A stretch of DNA of 13,078 bases from a bacterium (GTDB lineage: Bacteria > Spirochaetota > JAHITG01). The stretch covers positions 1-13,078 of the forward strand of contig JAQTRT010000057.1 in the NCBI GenBank assembly GCA_028711675.1, written 5' to 3'. Of this stretch, positions 1 through 6,901 are shown piece by piece; the first letter of the stretch is position 1, and the number at the start of each line of letters is the position of its first letter. The position numbers and the translations under genes are program-made. The notes below the pieces were generated by a model. It was not told the origin of the DNA. It saw only the letters and a program-made list of their open reading frames with translations, and ran no database searches.

Positions 1-1
1 G

Positions 2-82
2 GAACGTCATCAGGCACGTGTTCTCCTTTTCCAGGAAAAAAGAGCATATCCCGTTTTAATCCTTTCTTCGCAGCGGACATAA
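2..82 (+). CDS. possible C-terminal tail of an upstream gene, cut by the window edge
   Basis: This frame is open from the left edge to a TAA at 80-82 and reads as a plausible basic/hydrophobic protein end (ERHQARVLLFQEKRAYPVLI...). The stop lies 4 bp before the ATG of the metallophosphoesterase, the same spacing seen at two same-strand junctions later in the window. The call is weak. The other two forward frames are also open for most or all of this stretch, and a reverse-strand reading starting near position 80 or 46 is open to the edge as well. I do not recognise a family. More sequence to the left would decide it. Confidence 0.3.
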   Translation, partial: ERHQARVLLFQEKRAYPVLILSSQRT

Positions 83-86
83 AGCC

Positions 87-950
87 ATGATCTATATTTT
101 CTTGCTCCTGTTCCTCCTTCTCTTATTTTACAGCCGGTACATTGAACCCGGACTTTTTATCATGAGAGAGAGGGAAATGATCTCCTTAAAAATAATAAAG
201 AGGCCTGTTTCCATCCTGCATGTATCCGATCTTCATTTAAAAGGACAGGTACCGACCCGTCTGATCAGGATCATCCGGAAAGCCCTGAAAAAAGGACCAG
301 ACCTTATCCTCTTTACAGGTGATTTTACCGAGTGCGACCAAGACCTGGCCCATCTCGATAAACTGCTCCGTGAATTCCCGGACCGCATCCCCCGGTTCGC
401 GGTCCTGGGCAACCACGAATTCCATCATTATCCGGTCCTGCATGTCTTTCACCATACCCTTTTTCAATCCAAACCCAGGGACATCAGGCCCCTGCTTGAT
501 CTATTCAAACGTCATCATATACAGGTCCTGAGAAATCAGACCCGCTTCCTAAAAACAGCCAAAGCCTCCTTTGCCCTGACAGGCATGGAATACACGGATC
601 ATGTGGACCCATTACCTTCATTTCACTGGACCGGGATCAGGAAAGGATATTTTCATCTTCTTTTCTTCCATTCCCCGGACCTGCTTCATTTTTTTAAAAA
701 AGAGGATTATGACGGGATCGATCTGATCCTGATGGGACATACGCATGGAGGTCAGGTCAGGCTTCCTTTGATCGGTCCTGTTGTCACGCGGACAAGATAT
801 ACAAAATGGATTGTTGACGGATACGCGCGGCGTCACAGTACGTTCATCAGCAGTCACAGGGGACTGGGGCAAAGCTTCCAGTTCCGGTTCTTCTGCAGGC
901 CTGAACTGGTCCTTCTCCGCATCAAACCCCCTGAAGCACATTCTGCCTGA
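87..950 (+). CDS. membrane-anchored calcineurin-like metallophosphoesterase (YkuE/YaeI type)
   Basis: This is a two-metal phosphoesterase of 287 aa. The metal-site motifs appear in family order: SDLH (D48, H50), TGDF (D79), GNHE (N109, H110), FFHSP (H195) and GHTHGGQ (H218, H220). The C-terminus reads RGLGQS...RPELVLLRI, which is typical of the YkuE/YaeI group. Residues 2-15 are almost all hydrophobic and form one N-terminal membrane anchor, so the enzyme should sit on the membrane. Known relatives act on phospholipid-type or UDP-diacylglucosamine-type substrates, but the substrate here cannot be read from sequence. ATG 87 has no clear Shine-Dalgarno. An internal ATG at 177 follows a purine-rich GAGAGAGGGA stretch, but starting there would remove the anchor, so I keep 87. 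The stop is 4 bp from the stop of the convergent methyltransferase. Confidence 0.9.
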   Translation: MIYIFLLLFLLLLFYSRYIEPGLFIMREREMISLKIIKRPVSILHVSDLHLKGQVPTRLIRIIRKALKKGPDLILFTGDFTECDQDLAHLDKLLREFPDRIPRFAVLGNHEFHHYPVLHVFHHTLFQSKPRDIRPLLDLFKRHHIQVLRNQTRFLKTAKASFALTGMEYTDHVDPLPSFHWTGIRKGYFHLLFFHSPDLLHFFKKEDYDGIDLILMGHTHGGQVRLPLIGPVVTRTRYTKWIVDGYARRHSTFISSHRGLGQSFQFRFFCRPELVLLRIKPPEAHSA

Positions 951-954
951 AACA

Positions 955-1713
955 TTACGTCCGCCGGCAAATCACGAAATACGTGGAACCGAAATTACCG
1001 GGGAGGAACAGGTCCATGACCCGGAAAGCCAGCGACCATATCCAGCGGACATTAAAAAGTTTATTGAAAAGAAAATGAGTCGCTCCCAGCCTTTCCCTGA
1101 TAGGGGAAGTGACTCCGCTCACGGAAGTCCTTTTATTCATGACCGACTTCCTCATCATTTTTTTCCTGAAGATATATTTTCCCAGACCCAGTATGATATT
1201 CTCCATGATGCTGATGAACGGAAAACCGCTGCACCACATTTTTTCTATCCGGAGCCCGGTAACTTCCGCCAGACGGAGGATATCCCTTCGGTCATACCGC
1301 CGGTAATGGCCGTACTGGGCATCGATCCACCCGTACTTTCTGGAATGGGAAGGGACTTGAAAAACGAAAAAGCCGGAAGGAGCCAGGAGGGACCTCACCT
1401 TCTTCAGGGCCCGTGTATCATCCTTGATATGCTCCAGGACATCGATCATGATAATAAAACTGTATCTCCCTTTTTCCGTGAACAGGTCCTGCTCTTTCAC
1501 GATAATGCCTTTCAATCCCTGCCTGCGGGCGAACTGAAGCGCTTCTTTTGATGTGTCGATCCCTTTTCCGTTCAGACCTTCCTGATGGAAAAATCTCAAA
1601 AAATCCCCTTTGCCGCACCCGATTTCCAGGAACGGCGATCGGACCGGGTATTGATCCATGACCTTCCTGATCAGATGAAGCTGGTAATCCTTGACCGGTT
1701 TAAAATATGCCAT
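955..1713 (-). CDS. class I SAM-dependent methyltransferase
   Basis: This 252-aa protein has a Rossmann-type methyltransferase fold. Motif I is FLEIGCGKGDFL (residues 28-39). The acidic residue that binds the SAM ribose is D53 in GIDTS. The strand-4 motif is IDVLEHIKDD (90-99), followed by LLAPSGFFVFQVPS (109-122). The segment YGHYRRYDRRDILRLAEVTGL (from 134) is common in methyltransferases of polysaccharide gene clusters, so a sugar or lipid-carrier substrate is reasonable; this is inference. ATG 1713 is the most upstream start possible because an in-frame TAA lies just 5' of it. No Shine-Dalgarno precedes it, but a TATAAT box lies 9 bp upstream, so the message may be nearly leaderless. The gene is convergent with the phosphoesterase and divergent from the epimerase. 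Confidence 0.88.
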   Translation of the reverse strand: MAYFKPVKDYQLHLIRKVMDQYPVRSPFLEIGCGKGDFLRFFHQEGLNGKGIDTSKEALQFARRQGLKGIIVKEQDLFTEKGRYSFIIMIDVLEHIKDDTRALKKVRSLLAPSGFFVFQVPSHSRKYGWIDAQYGHYRRYDRRDILRLAEVTGLRIEKMWCSGFPFISIMENIILGLGKYIFRKKMMRKSVMNKRTSVSGVTSPIRERLGATHFLFNKLFNVRWIWSLAFRVMDLFLPGNFGSTYFVICRRT

Positions 1714-1721
1714 AGAACCAA

Positions 1722-1727
1722 ATTATA
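1722..1727 (-). promoter_or_regulatory. candidate -10 box (TATAAT) for the methyltransferase
   Basis: A perfect TATAAT lies on the reverse strand 9 bp before ATG 1713. At 17-bp spacing the -35 position (1745-1750) reads TTATTG, a poor match. If used, transcription would begin about two bases before the start codon. This fits the missing Shine-Dalgarno, but the region is AT-rich and the match may be chance. Confidence 0.3.
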
Positions 1728-1757
1728 TTTTTCAGATACGATATCAATAAATATATT

Positions 1758-1787
1758 CCGGCCGAGTTTGTGTTTTTTCACCGGCCG
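1758..1787. repeat. paired CCGGCCG motif in the divergent intergenic region
   Basis: CCGGCCG occurs at 1758-1764 and again at 1781-1787, 23 bp apart start to start (about two helical turns). Its CGGCCG core is self-complementary, so the two copies could bind a dimeric regulator or pair as a 6-bp stem across a T-rich loop. The pair is a GC-rich island in an otherwise AT-rich 195-bp region (1714-1908) between two divergent genes. No regulator gene is in the window. Confidence 0.3.
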
Positions 1788-1853
1788 TCGCGCAGGCAGG
1801 CTCGGTCTCCTTGTTGCTTCCAAAGCCCGGTGATATATCCCGGATAAAAAAAT

Positions 1854-1882
1854 TTGACAATGCAAATTAGATTGATTATTAT
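1854..1882 (+). promoter_or_regulatory. sigma70-type promoter for the epimerase-glycosyltransferase pair
   Basis: A perfect -35 box TTGACA (1854-1859), a 17-bp spacer and a -10 box TATTAT (1877-1882, five of six) form a near-consensus promoter. Transcription should start near 1889, giving a leader of about 20 bases. That leader carries the ribosome-binding sequence AAAGGTAAGG (1891-1900), eight bases before ATG 1909. It is the best promoter I can see in the window. Confidence 0.75.
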
Positions 1883-1908
1883 ATCAGAAAAAAGGTAAGG
1901 ATAAAATA

Positions 1909-2898
1909 ATGAGCACTATCTTAGTGACGGGCGGCGCCGGTTTCCTGGGTTCGCACATTGCCCGCGAACTGGTCGAACTGAAGCACCGCGTGATCGTCCT
2001 GGATGATCTGAGCGGGGGATTCAAGGATAACGTGCCGAAAGGCGTCCGGTTCATCGCCTGTTCCGTAACTGACCATAAAAAAATACAAAAGATCTTCGAC
2101 CGGTATAATTTCGACTATGTCTTCCATCTGGCCGCTTATGCAGCCGAGAATCTCAGCTGCTTCATCAAGCGTTTTAATTATACCAACAACCTGATCGGCA
2201 GCATCAATCTCATCAATGAATCCATCAAGCATAAGGTCCAGTGCTTTGTTTTCACTTCCTCTATCGCGGTGTACGGCGAACAGGCAACACCTTTCACGGA
2301 AGACCTGACCCCGCGGCCCGTGGATTCTTACGGGATCGCCAAGTATACGGTGGAACAGGAACTGAAAATATCAAAGAACCTGTTCAATATGAATTATATC
2401 ATCTTCCGTCCCCACAACATTTACGGCGAAAACCAGAACACCGGGGATAAATACAGGAATGTCATGGGAATATTCATCAACCAGATCATGAACAACCGTC
2501 CTCTTTCCATCTTCGGAGACGGTACACAGACCCGCCAGTTCAGCTATATCGGCGATGTGGCCCCGGTTATGGCCAGAAGCGTCCTGGACGCCCGTTTTTA
2601 CAACCAGATCGTCAACGTGGGATCCGATAATTTCTATACGGTCAATACCATCGCTGAGAAGATCCTGAATTGTTTCGGGCATAATCCCGGGATCAACCAT
2701 TTGCAGAAACGGCATGAGGTATACAGCGCCATCGCCTCCCATCAGAAATTAAAAGAATTAGGGTTCCTCCAGAAAGAAACGCCGCTGGATGAAGGGATCA
2801 GGCGGATGGTGGAATGGACGAAAAAGGTCGGCATACGGAAAAGCAAGGAATTCAGGAACATCGAGCTCACAGAAGGACTTCCGGAGAGCTGGAGATGA
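1909..2898 (+). CDS. GalE-like NAD-dependent nucleotide-sugar 4-epimerase (extended SDR)
   Basis: This 329-aa extended short-chain dehydrogenase has an N-terminal NAD-binding GGAGFLG (8-14) and HLAAYAAE (73-80). Its active site has S118 in TSSIAVYG, with Y141 and K145 in YGIAK. The segments FRPHNIYGENQNTGDKYRNV and FGDGTQTRQFSYIGDVA match the substrate-side regions of a GalE-like subgroup common in polysaccharide loci. The expected reaction is inversion at C4 of a UDP-hexose through a 4-keto intermediate (for example UDP-Glc/UDP-Gal). The exact sugar and whether it is N-acetylated cannot be told. Length is normal for the family. A strong promoter and good ribosome-binding site precede it, and the glycosyltransferase starts 34 bp after its stop, so the two are probably cotranscribed. 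The absence of the Asp-Glu pair next to the catalytic Ser argues against a 4,6-dehydratase. Confidence 0.88.
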   Translation: MSTILVTGGAGFLGSHIARELVELKHRVIVLDDLSGGFKDNVPKGVRFIACSVTDHKKIQKIFDRYNFDYVFHLAAYAAENLSCFIKRFNYTNNLIGSINLINESIKHKVQCFVFTSSIAVYGEQATPFTEDLTPRPVDSYGIAKYTVEQELKISKNLFNMNYIIFRPHNIYGENQNTGDKYRNVMGIFINQIMNNRPLSIFGDGTQTRQFSYIGDVAPVMARSVLDARFYNQIVNVGSDNFYTVNTIAEKILNCFGHNPGINHLQKRHEVYSAIASHQKLKELGFLQKETPLDEGIRRMVEWTKKVGIRKSKEFRNIELTEGLPESWR

Positions 2899-2932
2899 CC
2901 GTGGTTGGCTGAAAACAGAAAGGATCAATCCC

Positions 2933-3667
2933 ATGTGGAAGAATAAAAAAATCTCCGTTGTTTTTCCCTGTTACAACGAGGAAGAGAATATCCGGCACGC
3001 TATCCGGGAGTTCTTTGCCACCGGCATCGTGGATGAGGTCATTGCCGTGGATAATAATTCCACGGATAACACTAAAAAAGAGATATTAAAAACAAAGGCC
3101 CGGTATTTCCTTGAAAAAAACAAGGGGTATGGCTGGGCCCTGCGCCGCGGCATGAAAGAGGCTAAAGGCGACCTCCTCTTCACGGTCGAACCGGACGGCA
3201 CCTTCTTAGCTAAAGACATCTATAAATTCCTCTGTTATGAAGACGAGTTTGACGTGATCTTCGGGTCCCGCACGTCCAAGAGCCTGATCTGGTCCCATGC
3301 CAATATGAACTGGTTCCTCAGGCTGGGTAATGTTTTCGTAGCCAAACTGCTGGAATACCTCCATTCCGGACCATGCCTGACGGACGTAGGCTGTACTTTC
3401 AAGCTGATCAAGAAAAAGATATACAATAAGATCTACAGACGGTTCAAGGTAGGTGATTCCAGTTTTTCCCCTGAATTCATGATGCACTGCCTGAGACACG
3501 CCCTGTGCGTGGAAATCCCGGTCAATTACAGGGAAAGGATCGGCACCTCCAAGATCACAGGTGATTTTTTTAAAGCTTTTAAGCTGGGCCTGACCATGAT
3601 CAAGATGATCATCCTGTATAGACTGCTTCCCGGCTATTTCAGGGAAAGGAAAGGCCAGGCTTATTAA
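2933..3667 (+). CDS. GT2 family glycosyltransferase (DPM1/DPG-synthase-like), soluble
   Basis: This 244-aa GT-A glycosyltransferase has the family-2 opening ISVVFPCYNEEENI (7-20) and the nucleotide-binding VDNNSTDNT (39-47). A TVEPDGTF segment (E86, D88) stands where the metal-binding DXD lies, followed by GSRT (111-114), LTDVGCTFKLI (149-159) and RIGTSKI (202-208). This resembles the dolichyl/polyprenyl-phosphate sugar synthase subgroup, but without the C-terminal membrane helices of the GtrB type. It should use an NDP-sugar in the cytoplasm; a lipid phosphate or a lipid-linked sugar is the likely acceptor (inference). The frame is open 48 codons further upstream, but ATG 2933 has a well-spaced AAAGGA eight bases before it and begins exactly at the conserved domain. 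Its stop overlaps the stop of the convergent gene in the shared bases TTAA. Confidence 0.87.
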   Translation: MWKNKKISVVFPCYNEEENIRHAIREFFATGIVDEVIAVDNNSTDNTKKEILKTKARYFLEKNKGYGWALRRGMKEAKGDLLFTVEPDGTFLAKDIYKFLCYEDEFDVIFGSRTSKSLIWSHANMNWFLRLGNVFVAKLLEYLHSGPCLTDVGCTFKLIKKKIYNKIYRRFKVGDSSFSPEFMMHCLRHALCVEIPVNYRERIGTSKITGDFFKAFKLGLTMIKMIILYRLLPGYFRERKGQAY

Positions 3668-5745
3668 TTACTGAGCTGCCCTATCAACAGGGACCGGGGT
3701 GTCAATCTCACTTCCTTTTCCCCGTCCCGCTTCATGACAATGTCCAGAAAAACCTGATACGTGGTCTTCATCAGACCCGCCCGGTCAAGCTTGATATCGT
3801 TCCAGTAAATTTTCTCTCTTTCCCAGAACCGCACGGGGCAGACAGGCTGGACGTCAAGCTGGAACGAATGGACCGGGGATTGGAAAGAGAGCACCAGATC
3901 GATATTATCGGATAATTCATCTTCCCTGTAATTCATGTAGTCCTTGAGCCTGAATACGGCGTTCTTCCCTGCCAGTACCGGGACCTGGACCAGAAAAGCA
4001 TCATTCTCTTTACTGACGATCGGCGAAAAGACACGGAGATGATCCTTGAAATTAACAAGCAGGGAGGATCCCGAAGGCTTCTCCTCTTTACGGACATATG
4101 CATATTTATCGTAAAAACGGACAGGGAACTGCTGGCTGAAAATGTACTGCCACAGGGCATCCGCAGTGATGTTCAGACCGGGATTCTTCCGGGAGGTGTC
4201 CCGGGAGAGAAGAAAAGCGGCATCATAAAGATCAATAAGGGTGTATGGTTCCCCCGATTCCCTCACCCGCCACATGGTGAAGAAAAAATTATCCACATTA
4301 AAGAACCAGCGTTTTTTTAGATCCACGAAAACATACCGGCCCAGCGGAATCAGCTCATAATTGAACTGCATGACATGGTTCACGTCAGCCAGGAACTTCC
4401 GGTCAAGGAAATAAGCCAGATAATCGAACTGCGTCGTAACCGTATCGTTCCGTTTGATGATACCAATCATTTTTTTAATGGCCTTATCCCTGTCAGTCAG
4501 GGTGAACCGGCGGCTCTCGTATTTTCCCGTAAACGGGAGCGGCATAGGTGAATTCCGCAAATTGATCAACAAGATTACGGAGAAAAGACCGAAAGCAGCG
4601 AACCGGAAATATTTTTCGTCCTTGATCCAGACCCGGAGGTTCCGTATGGCCATGATGGTGGCAATGATAAAATAAGAAAGGAAAAAAGTAAGATAACGGA
4701 CACCGGCCGTGGTCACGGAATACGGACTGCTGATGGACATGCCGGACGGATATTCAAAGAGAAGATAAAGGAAAAGCGAAGGCAGAGCAAGGATAAAAGC
4801 CTGGAATCCAATGAAAGGGAGGAAAAGAAGGGGCAGGAACAGTTCATTCACAAAAAAACCGATCTTCCGGATATCCAGGATATACTCTTTAATGATACTG
4901 AAAAAATGCGTCAGGAAATAAAAAGCCACTTCAAAAGGCGTTTTCCCGAATTTTTCAAAAAGGAACATCCTGATCTGGTCAAAACCGGTCAGATGAATGA
5001 AATATTTCTTCAGCAGAAAGGAGAAAAGGACGAAATAAACCAGGATAACGGCCAGGGGGATGAGGATGTAATTCTTCACCTTCAGCCGGTCATCGAACAA
5101 AGCCAGTTCCTTTTTTTTCTTTAACAGATAAGCATTGAACAGTTCAAGGACCGGATACATAAGCACGATAAAGATCCCTTCATCGCGCGTAAGGATGGTC
5201 AGAACGAAGAACAGGAGAAAAAGTTTTTCCCGGCGTTTGATATAATAGTAAAAAGCAGCGATGACGACCGGGATATAGAAAAAATTATACCGCCAGTCGT
5301 TCAGAACATTGTACTGGATCGGCACGTAAATGCAGTATAACAAACTGCTGAACAAGGCCAGCCAGTCTGATTTCAGGAGGAAGAGGGCGATCCGGTAAAT
5401 GAAATAAGCGCCGATAAAGATGAGGAGCGTGGCCAGGATAATGAATATTTCGCCGCACCGGAAAAGGGCCAGGAACGGGAGCATCAAAAAAGGCACGATG
5501 GAAACATGGGTCTGAAGAAAAAGCGGCTGGCCGTCCAGATGAGACCCCATGAACTTTCCGTAAAAAAGCGTGAGGCTGACAGGATTGGCCTCCTGGGCAA
5601 AATCCCTTGGATGGATAGAGTTGAAGGACGTATACTGTTTCAAGCTGCAGGCCAGGTAGACCAAAAACAGGATAAAGATGAGGACGATCGCTGTCTTCTG
5701 GACCGTATTAAGGCCTTTCATGAACTGAATGATCTTTTCTTTCAT
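3664..5745 (-). CDS. large polytopic membrane protein, DUF2079 type (GT-C-like)
   Basis: This is a 693-aa integral membrane protein. About ten hydrophobic segments fill roughly residues 17-400, and a mostly soluble, probably extracytoplasmic domain follows. The layout fits DUF2079: one N-terminal helix, a loop with RDFAQ (47-51) and THVSIVPFLMLP (79-90), then NDWRYNFFYIPV (149-160) and LTRDEG (185-190). DUF2079 proteins have the shape of GT-C glycosyltransferases, which use polyprenyl-linked sugars outside the membrane, but the enzymatic role is inferred. I chose ATG 5745 because AGGAAGGTGA (5751-5760) sits five bases before it. An in-frame ATG at 5784 would add 13 residues and has only a GC-rich GGGG before it. 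The gene stands alone, transcribed from its own divergent promoter, and overlaps the stop of the convergent glycosyltransferase by four bases. Confidence 0.8.
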   Translation of the reverse strand: MKEKIIQFMKGLNTVQKTAIVLIFILFLVYLACSLKQYTSFNSIHPRDFAQEANPVSLTLFYGKFMGSHLDGQPLFLQTHVSIVPFLMLPFLALFRCGEIFIILATLLIFIGAYFIYRIALFLLKSDWLALFSSLLYCIYVPIQYNVLNDWRYNFFYIPVVIAAFYYYIKRREKLFLLFFVLTILTRDEGIFIVLMYPVLELFNAYLLKKKKELALFDDRLKVKNYILIPLAVILVYFVLFSFLLKKYFIHLTGFDQIRMFLFEKFGKTPFEVAFYFLTHFFSIIKEYILDIRKIGFFVNELFLPLLFLPFIGFQAFILALPSLFLYLLFEYPSGMSISSPYSVTTAGVRYLTFFLSYFIIATIMAIRNLRVWIKDEKYFRFAAFGLFSVILLINLRNSPMPLPFTGKYESRRFTLTDRDKAIKKMIGIIKRNDTVTTQFDYLAYFLDRKFLADVNHVMQFNYELIPLGRYVFVDLKKRWFFNVDNFFFTMWRVRESGEPYTLIDLYDAAFLLSRDTSRKNPGLNITADALWQYIFSQQFPVRFYDKYAYVRKEEKPSGSSLLVNFKDHLRVFSPIVSKENDAFLVQVPVLAGKNAVFRLKDYMNYREDELSDNIDLVLSFQSPVHSFQLDVQPVCPVRFWEREKIYWNDIKLDRAGLMKTTYQVFLDIVMKRDGEKEVRLTPRSLLIGQLSN

Positions 5746-5808
5746 TGTATTCACCTTCCTGATGATCTTTTCGGCCCAGGACATTTTCGCCCCGCCTTAA
5801 TGAGACCT

Positions 5809-5836
5809 AATATAAGATAAATAGAAATAAAGTCAA
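5809..5836 (-). promoter_or_regulatory. sigma70-type promoter for the DUF2079 gene
   Basis: On the reverse strand, TTGACT (5836-5831), a 16-bp spacer and TATATT (5814-5809) each match consensus at five of six bases. Transcription would start near 5802, giving a leader of about 56 bases to ATG 5745 or 17 bases to the alternative ATG 5784. Confidence 0.6.
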
Positions 5837-5877
5837 TACCCGCTTTCCCGGAAAAACCCTTAATATTTATATTGATT

Positions 5878-5896
5878 TTAAAATTGGAAATTTTAA
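5878..5896. repeat. 8-bp perfect inverted repeat upstream of the flippase-like gene
   Basis: TTAAAATT and AATTTTAA, separated by GGA, form a perfect 8-bp inverted repeat ending 19 bp before ATG 5916. It lies in the 131-170 bp divergent region between two membrane-protein genes. It could be an operator, but the arms are pure A/T and such repeats are common by chance in AT-rich DNA. I see no convincing promoter for the forward gene here. Confidence 0.3.
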
Positions 5897-5915
5897 CTTA
5901 AGACCAGGCCCTTTT

Positions 5916-6893
5916 ATGAAAAATCCGTTCTCCCCTTTATTCCTTTTCACTAAAAAGATCTATCAAAACAAACTGCTGACCAATCTCATCAAGATCTTTT
6001 TTACTCTCCTCATTTTATATATTTTATTCGGTAATATCAACCTGCGCCTGGCCTTTCAGAACCTGAAGCACATCCGCTGGGCTTATCTGAGCCTTAACAT
6101 CATCCTGAGCCTTACTTTACTGCAGTTCCTCATGACAGGACGCCTGAAGCTTTTCCTGAATTTCAACGGCGTTAAGATCAATTTCTGGAAACTGATGCAA
6201 TTCCATTATATTTCACTTTTTTTCCAGGTACTCCTGCCCAGTTCCATAGGTTCGGATGCCGTGAAGATATATTATCTCCGGAACAAGTCACGGATATCCA
6301 GGCTCAGCCTTATCATCATCATGTCCCGCTTCATCGGCGTTTTCACCATACTCCTGACAGCCGGCTTCTGCCTGCTTTTTTCCCGCACACCCCTGGAAAA
6401 GGACCTGCTGCTCCGCTCCGGCACAATCAAGCTGGCAGCTCTTTTTCTTATCCTCCTGATGGGAATATGTCTGTGGACCAAGCCTTTTACCTGGCTCAAC
6501 GGGATATCCAAACACAGATACAAGCTCCTGAAATACTTTTCTCTGGTCGAAGGGGTTTATGACCGCAGAACGCTTCTGCAGGCCATGTTTTATTCCCTGT
6601 TCATCCAGGGCATTACCGTGCTTTCCTTTCTCCTTTTCTATATGGGGATTGATATCACGCTCCCCCTCCTGAAATCTTTTATCTATATCCCCGTTACCCA
6701 GCTTTTTACTTTTATCATCCCGTCCATGAACGGGATGGGCGTCAGAGAATATTTTCTTTACGGTTTTTTCCAAAAAGAGGTCTTTAACCTGGAGAATATG
6801 TTCCTCATCTCTGTGCAGATGTTCCTGACTTCCCTGGTCCCCGCTCTCGCAGGCGGCATTCTGTATTTCTTTAAAAAAAGAGAGGAGAACTGA
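5916..6893 (+). CDS. flippase-like / lysylphosphatidylglycerol-synthase-type membrane protein (UPF0104)
   Basis: This 325-aa polytopic membrane protein has about eight hydrophobic segments and fits the LPG-synthase transmembrane/UPF0104 family. Key signatures are LPSSIGSDAVKIYYL (107-121), where the family has a conserved P..xGGDxxR-like block, then MSRFIG (136-141) and the late PSMNGMGVRE (about 269-278), where the family has PGxxGxxE. The catalytic soluble domain of true MprF proteins is absent. Stand-alone members are common beside glycosyltransferases and are often labelled flippase-like, but a transport role is not proven for most. The ribosome-binding site is weak (CAGG eight bases before the ATG). 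The gene ends 8 bp from the stop of the convergent GtrB-like gene. Confidence 0.85.
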   Translation: MKNPFSPLFLFTKKIYQNKLLTNLIKIFFTLLILYILFGNINLRLAFQNLKHIRWAYLSLNIILSLTLLQFLMTGRLKLFLNFNGVKINFWKLMQFHYISLFFQVLLPSSIGSDAVKIYYLRNKSRISRLSLIIIMSRFIGVFTILLTAGFCLLFSRTPLEKDLLLRSGTIKLAALFLILLMGICLWTKPFTWLNGISKHRYKLLKYFSLVEGVYDRRTLLQAMFYSLFIQGITVLSFLLFYMGIDITLPLLKSFIYIPVTQLFTFIIPSMNGMGVREYFLYGFFQKEVFNLENMFLISVQMFLTSLVPALAGGILYFFKKREEN

Positions 6894-6901
6894 ACGGCCT
6901 T

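Noticed and set aside
1..80. Reverse-strand gene start (MSAAKKGLKRDM...) running off the left edge
   Set aside because: It would begin 6 bp (or 40 bp from its second ATG) from the divergent phosphoesterase start, leaving little or no room for promoters, and has no well-placed ribosome-binding site. It is not excluded by the bases available.
781..1551. 256-codon forward ORF antisense to the methyltransferase
   Set aside because: Its protein is low in hydrophobic structure and matches no family I know, while the reverse strand encodes a clear methyltransferase. It is a shadow frame.
2789..2932. 48-codon N-terminal extension of the first GT2 gene
   Set aside because: It overlaps the end of the epimerase in another frame, reads as unstructured sequence, and the domain begins right at ATG 2933 with a good ribosome-binding site.
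6288..6773. 161-codon reverse ORF inside the flippase-like gene
   Set aside because: The forward strand has clear membrane segments and family motifs. The reverse product is a charged, featureless shadow.
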